From: Opitutaceae bacterium
GTDB lineage: Bacteria; Verrucomicrobiota; Verrucomicrobiia; Opitutales; Opitutaceae
Direction of reading: 5' to 3'
DNA length: 9,422 bases
NCBI GenBank assembly: GCA_005786775.1
Contig: SYDD01000084.1
Span: 1 to 9,422 of the forward strand
The position numbers and the translations under genes are program-made. The stretch's first letter is position 1, and each line of letters opens with the position of its first letter. Below are positions 6,170 to 9,422 of the stretch, piece after piece. Below the pieces are notes generated by a model. It was not told the origin of the DNA. It saw nothing but the letters and a program-made list of their open reading frames with translations, and ran no database searches.

Positions 6170-7489
6170 TCAGGAGGCGAAGTCGCCGATACGAAGCAGG
6201 ACCGGATCCTCGAGGACGGCGGCGAGGGAGCGGAGTCGGCGGAGGGTGCGCCCGATGGCGCGCTCATCGCTCTCGTGGGTCGTGAGCACGAGGGAAGCAG
6301 CGCGCGGGCGTTCAGCCGGGCCTTGGATGACGGTGGCGATGCTGACCCGGTGGCGTGCCATCGCGGACGCGACCCGAGCGAGGACGCCCGGCTGGTCCCG
6401 GACGGTAAGTCGCACGTAATACCGGCTGCGGATGCGTTCCGGCGGGGCGAGGCGGCACCGGGTGGAGACGACCGCCTCCCCGCCGGGAACGTGAGCTCCC
6501 TTACCGTGCCGGAGCAGGGCGGCGGCGTCGGCGAGATCGCTGAGGACGGCGCTGGCGGTGGCGTCGCGGCCCGCGCCGCGGCCGCTGTAGAGGGTCGTGC
6601 CCACGACGTCGCCGCTAACGGAAACCGCGTTGAAGACGCCGTTCACGTTGGCGATGACGTCACCGGCGGGGAGCAGTGTGGGGTGCACGCGGACGCTGAG
6701 CTCATCGCGGCGGAAGTCGCGCGTGATGACGGCGAGCAGCTTGATCCCGAAGCCCAGCGTGGCGGCGTTGCGCAGGTCGTCCGGCGTGAGCCGCGAGATG
6801 CCCTCGACAATCATCTGGTCGGTGCGGACCCAGACGCCGTGGGCGAGCCACGCGAGCACCGCAGCCTTGTGGGCGGTGTCCCAGCCGTCGACATCGAGCG
6901 ACTCGTCGGCCTCGGCGTATCCGAGGCGCTTGGCGTCGGCGAGGACCTCGGCGTAGGGCGCGCCCTGCTCCTTCATCCGGGTGAGGATGTAATTGCAGGT
7001 GCCGTTGAGGATCCCGTAGATCCGCGGAAAGCGGTTGGCGACCAGGCCCTCGCGGAGGGCCTTGATGATCGGAATGCCGCCAGCGACCGAGGCCTCAAAG
7101 AGGAAGTGGCCGCCGTGACGGCGGGCGGTGGCGAGAATCTCGGGCCCGTGCTCGCAGATCAGGGCTTTGTTGGCGGAGACCACCACCTTGCCGAGGCGCA
7201 GGGCGGCGAGCGTGACCTGTCGGGCGAGACCGGTCCCGCCCATCAGTTCGCACACCACGGGGACGGCGGGATCGCGGGCGATCGCGAGCGGATCGGTGCA
7301 GAGGACGCCGCGCGGCAGGCGGACGTCGCGCCGGCGCCGGGCGTCGCGCACGGCGACGCGGGTGACGCGGAGGTCGACCCCGAGGCGGGCGCGGAGGAGG
7401 GCGCGGTTGGCCTCCAGGTGCTGCCACACGCCCTGGCCGACCGTGCCGAAGCCGCACAGGCCGAGATGGAGGACAGGAAGGGTGCTCAT
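6170..7489 (-). CDS. hom: Homoserine dehydrogenase with C-terminal ACT domain
   Basis: Hom reduces aspartate 4-semialdehyde to homoserine with NAD(P)H, the branch point towards threonine and methionine. The product is 439 residues, the usual size for the monofunctional ACT-bearing form. The Rossmann motif GFGTVG is at 13-18, followed by ELMGGT (81-86) and SANKAL (105-110). The catalytic domain shows GTCNYI (163-168) and the signature YAEADESLDVDGWDTAHK (191-208), ending in a lysine equivalent to the catalytic one of the family. GRGAG is at 303-307. The ACT domain (about 357-430, YYVRLTVRDQPGVLARVAS) is expected to mediate threonine feedback. ATG 7489 lies 6 bp after the plsY stop and has no visible Shine-Dalgarno sequence, suggesting coupled translation. 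Stop is TGA at 6170-6172. No kinase fusion is present, so LysC and Hom are separate proteins made from neighbouring genes. Confidence 0.97.
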   Translation of the reverse strand: MSTLPVLHLGLCGFGTVGQGVWQHLEANRALLRARLGVDLRVTRVAVRDARRRRDVRLPRGVLCTDPLAIARDPAVPVVCELMGGTGLARQVTLAALRLGKVVVSANKALICEHGPEILATARRHGGHFLFEASVAGGIPIIKALREGLVANRFPRIYGILNGTCNYILTRMKEQGAPYAEVLADAKRLGYAEADESLDVDGWDTAHKAAVLAWLAHGVWVRTDQMIVEGISRLTPDDLRNAATLGFGIKLLAVITRDFRRDELSVRVHPTLLPAGDVIANVNGVFNAVSVSGDVVGTTLYSGRGAGRDATASAVLSDLADAAALLRHGKGAHVPGGEAVVSTRCRLAPPERIRSRYYVRLTVRDQPGVLARVASAMARHRVSIATVIQGPAERPRAASLVLTTHESDERAIGRTLRRLRSLAAVLEDPVLLRIGDFAS

Positions 7490-7495
7490 ACCGGA

Positions 7496-8131
7496 TCAGG
7501 TCTTGGGCCCGGCACCCAAGCGGGCCTCCGTGCCGGCGAGGAGCCGTGAGATGTTCGAGCGATGGCGGAGGATGACGAAACCGGCGGCGCCGCAGGCCAC
7601 CCCGATCAGGAGGGCGGAGCGACCGAGCAGCACGGAGGACGCGGCGAGCGCGACCGCGCCCAGCATAGAGGAGAGGGCGACGTAGCGGAACAGGGCGAGC
7701 GTCAGGGCGAAGACGACCAGCGCGCACCCCGCGCCGGCGGGGAAAAGGACCGCGAACCCGCCGGCCGCGGTGGCGACTGACTTGCCGCCGCGGAAGCCGG
7801 TGAAGCAGGAGAAACTGTGGCCGAGGAGCGCCCCCACGAGGCAGATGGTGCTCAGGAGTTCCAGCGCGCCGGCGTCAAACGGGCAGTGCTCCGGCCCCAG
7901 CCAATGCAGCAGGGGGAAAAGGCCGGCCGCGAGCGCGCCCTTGGCAGCGTCGAGGAACAGCACGAGCGCCCCCGGACCGGGGCCGAGCACCCGCCGCACG
8001 TTGGTGGCGCCCGCGTTGCCGCTGCCCACCTTGAAGATGTCCACCCCCTTGGCGCGCGCGACCACGTAGGCGAACGGCAGCGCGCCCAGCAGATAGCCGG
8101 CGCCGGCGGCGAGGAGGAGGACGGGGCTCAT
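7496..8131 (-). CDS. plsY: Acyl-phosphate:glycerol-3-phosphate acyltransferase PlsY
   Basis: PlsY transfers an acyl chain from acyl-phosphate to glycerol 3-phosphate, forming lysophosphatidic acid at the inner membrane, the first committed phospholipid step in most bacteria. The 211-residue protein has the expected hydrophobic character, with membrane segments starting at residue 3. The three PlsY motifs are present: GSGNAGATN (36-44), which binds glycerol phosphate; DAAKGALAA (61-69) with GHSFSCFTGFRGGKSVAT (104-121); and the C-terminal RHRSNISRLLAGTE (189-202). Its partner PlsX, which makes acyl-phosphate, is not in the window. The gene lies between serA (16-bp gap) and hom (6-bp gap), so it is probably co-transcribed with amino-acid genes. 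No Shine-Dalgarno sequence precedes ATG 8131. The function has no obvious link to its neighbours. Confidence 0.95.
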   Translation of the reverse strand: MSPVLLLAAGAGYLLGALPFAYVVARAKGVDIFKVGSGNAGATNVRRVLGPGPGALVLFLDAAKGALAAGLFPLLHWLGPEHCPFDAGALELLSTICLVGALLGHSFSCFTGFRGGKSVATAAGGFAVLFPAGAGCALVVFALTLALFRYVALSSMLGAVALAASSVLLGRSALLIGVACGAAGFVILRHRSNISRLLAGTEARLGAGPKT

Positions 8132-8147
8132 CGAAAGCGGGGCGGAC

Positions 8148-9422
8148 TCAGAGTTGCACGAACTTCGCCATCCGGATGGCGGCGTGTCCCTTGATCTCGC
8201 GGCGCGCGGCCTCGCCGGGCTCCGTGTCGACGCGCACCACCATGTAAGCGGTGGCGCCGGGCGTGAGGCGCGAAAGTGACATGTCGGCGATGTTGACGTT
8301 AGCGCGCCCGAGGATCGAGCCCACCGTGCCCACCATCCCGGGCTGGTCGACGTTTTCCAGCACCAGCAGCTTGCCCTCGGCGGCGACCTCGACCTCGCGC
8401 CCGTTGATCCCGACGATGCGGGGCAGGTTCGCCTTGCCGATCAGCGTCCCGGAGGCCGAGTGCACCTGGCCCTCGGGCGTGACCGCCTCCACCTGGATCA
8501 GCTCGCTGTAGTCAGCCTCGTCGGCAGACTGGGTAACCTCGGCGCGGATCCCGAGGCGCTGCAGCAGGACGGGGGCGTTGACGAAATTGACCTCCTCGCC
8601 GCTGATGCGGCGGAGGAAGCCGCGCTCGATGGCGCGGGTGACGCCGTTGGTGTCGTGCTGGACCAGCTTGCCCCAGTACGTGATGCGGAGCTGGGCGATC
8701 TGGGGCGGGGCGATCTGCTGGACGAGCGTGCCAAGTTTAGCGCCCAGGTCGAGGTAGGGCGCGAGCACCTGGAGCGTGGCGGCGTCGATCGAGGGCACGT
8801 TGACCGCGTTGCGGATCACGCCGCCGCGGAGCACGTCGGCAATCTGCTCGGCGATCTCAATGCCGACGGACTCCTGCGCTTCCGCGGTCGAGGCGCCGAG
8901 GTGGGGGGTCAGCACGACGTTCGGGAGGGCGCGCAGCTCGCTGTCCTTGGCGAGGGGCTCGTCCTCAAATACGTCGAGGCCGGCGGCGGCGACCTGGCCG
9001 GACTTCAGCGCCGCGATCAGGGCGCTTTCCTTGATAATGCCGCCGCGGGCGCAATTGAAGATGCGGAGCCCGCGCTTGCAGCGGGCGAAGGCGCCCTCGT
9101 CGATCATGTAGCGCGTGTCCTCCGTGAGCGGCATATGGACGGTGATGTAGTCCGCCTGGCGGAGGACCTCGTCGAGCGTGACGCCCTCGACCTGCATCGC
9201 CTTGGCGCGGCTGGGGGCTAGGTACGGGTCGTACGCGAGGACGCGCATCCCGAAGGCCTGGGCGCGCTTGGCGACCTCGCCGCCAATGCGGCCGAGGCCA
9301 ACAATGCCGAGCGTCTTGCGGAAGAGCTCGATGCCGGAGAACGACTTGCGGTCCCACTGCCCGGCGCGCATCGAGGCGCAAGCCTGGGGCACGGGGCGGG
9401 CACCGCACAGCAGGTGCGTGAA
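8148..9422 (-). CDS. serA: D-3-phosphoglycerate dehydrogenase, long ACT-bearing form (5' end off the window)
   Basis: SerA oxidises 3-phosphoglycerate to 3-phosphohydroxypyruvate with NAD, the first step of serine synthesis. The frame stays open to the right edge; 424 residues are visible and about 100-110 N-terminal residues are missing compared with the usual 525-530. A GTG at 9392 should not be taken as the start, because the ten codons beyond it continue the family alignment. In visible numbering, the NAD-binding GLGRIG is at 42-47, the catalytic Arg in NCARGG (R126), the Glu in VFEDEP (E155) and the His in TPHLGAST (H174). The intervening allosteric substrate-binding domain (about 210-345) and the ACT domain (about 350-424, LLVLENVDQPGMVGTVGSIL) mark the long type, as in Mycobacterium, where serine binding to the ACT domain inhibits. 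Stop is TGA at 8148-8150. It is the first visible gene of the block, so the promoter is probably upstream of it. Confidence 0.96.
   Translation of the reverse strand, partial: FTHLLCGARPVPQACASMRAGQWDRKSFSGIELFRKTLGIVGLGRIGGEVAKRAQAFGMRVLAYDPYLAPSRAKAMQVEGVTLDEVLRQADYITVHMPLTEDTRYMIDEGAFARCKRGLRIFNCARGGIIKESALIAALKSGQVAAAGLDVFEDEPLAKDSELRALPNVVLTPHLGASTAEAQESVGIEIAEQIADVLRGGVIRNAVNVPSIDAATLQVLAPYLDLGAKLGTLVQQIAPPQIAQLRITYWGKLVQHDTNGVTRAIERGFLRRISGEEVNFVNAPVLLQRLGIRAEVTQSADEADYSELIQVEAVTPEGQVHSASGTLIGKANLPRIVGINGREVEVAAEGKLLVLENVDQPGMVGTVGSILGRANVNIADMSLSRLTPGATAYMVVRVDTEPGEAARREIKGHAAIRMAKFVQL

Noticed and set aside
6275..7549. 424-codon open frame on the plus strand, antisense to hom
   Set aside because: The product is Gly/Ala/Asp/Glu-rich with no recognisable domain and mirrors hom codon bias. 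It also runs over the hom-plsY junction.
8148..9392. serA taken as a complete gene starting at GTG 9392
   Set aside because: The frame stays open to the window edge and the residues beyond 9392 fit the SerA family, so the true start is outside the window.
1..9422. CRISPR arrays, insertion sequences, tRNA genes, phage or defence genes
   Set aside because: I saw no spaced direct repeats, transposase motifs, terminal inverted repeats or tRNA-like sequence; the window is filled with housekeeping genes at short spacing.

Overview
The window looks like an ordinary high-GC bacterial chromosome segment. It holds one compact block of genes on the minus strand and the tail of an unrelated gene entering from the left on the plus strand. 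The small membrane protein at 1003-1341 and the strong third-position GC bias remind me of Opitutaceae-like Verrucomicrobiota. That placement is an inference from memory of similar proteins; no rRNA or marker gene is present to confirm it.

Layout, left to right. Positions 1-957 (+) are the C-terminal part of a molybdenum hydroxylase large subunit of the isoquinoline 1-oxidoreductase beta (IorB) type, whose 5' end lies off the left edge. A 45-bp gap with a perfect 11-bp-stem hairpin separates it from the convergent minus-strand block. In transcription order, from the right edge leftwards, that block is: serA (3-phosphoglycerate dehydrogenase, 5' end off the right edge), plsY (acyl-phosphate:glycerol-3-phosphate acyltransferase), hom (homoserine dehydrogenase), lysC (aspartate kinase), thrC (threonine synthase), trpB (tryptophan synthase beta), yicC (YicC-family endoribonuclease) and a four-helix membrane protein of unknown function. 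Gaps within serA-yicC are 16, 6, 11, 11, 14 or 50 (depending on the trpB start) and 7 bp, so they are probably one transcript. The last gene follows after 75 bp. No promoter is visible; it should lie right of the window.

Functionally the block joins serine synthesis (serA), three steps of the aspartate-to-threonine pathway (lysC, hom, thrC) and the serine-consuming last step of tryptophan synthesis (trpB). asd, thrB and trpA are absent from the visible part and must be encoded elsewhere. SerA, Hom and LysC each carry C-terminal ACT domains, which suggests end-product feedback control. PlsY (membrane phospholipid synthesis) and YicC (RNA turnover) are functional outsiders.

I found no mobile element, CRISPR array, RNA gene or clearly novel system. 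The most interesting points are a likely internal translation start inside lysC with a good ribosome binding site, giving a separate regulatory beta subunit; the absence of recognisable Shine-Dalgarno sequences at most main starts; the separation of trpB from trpA; and the unusual mix of genes in the operon. No stretch over 300 bp lacks a gene.
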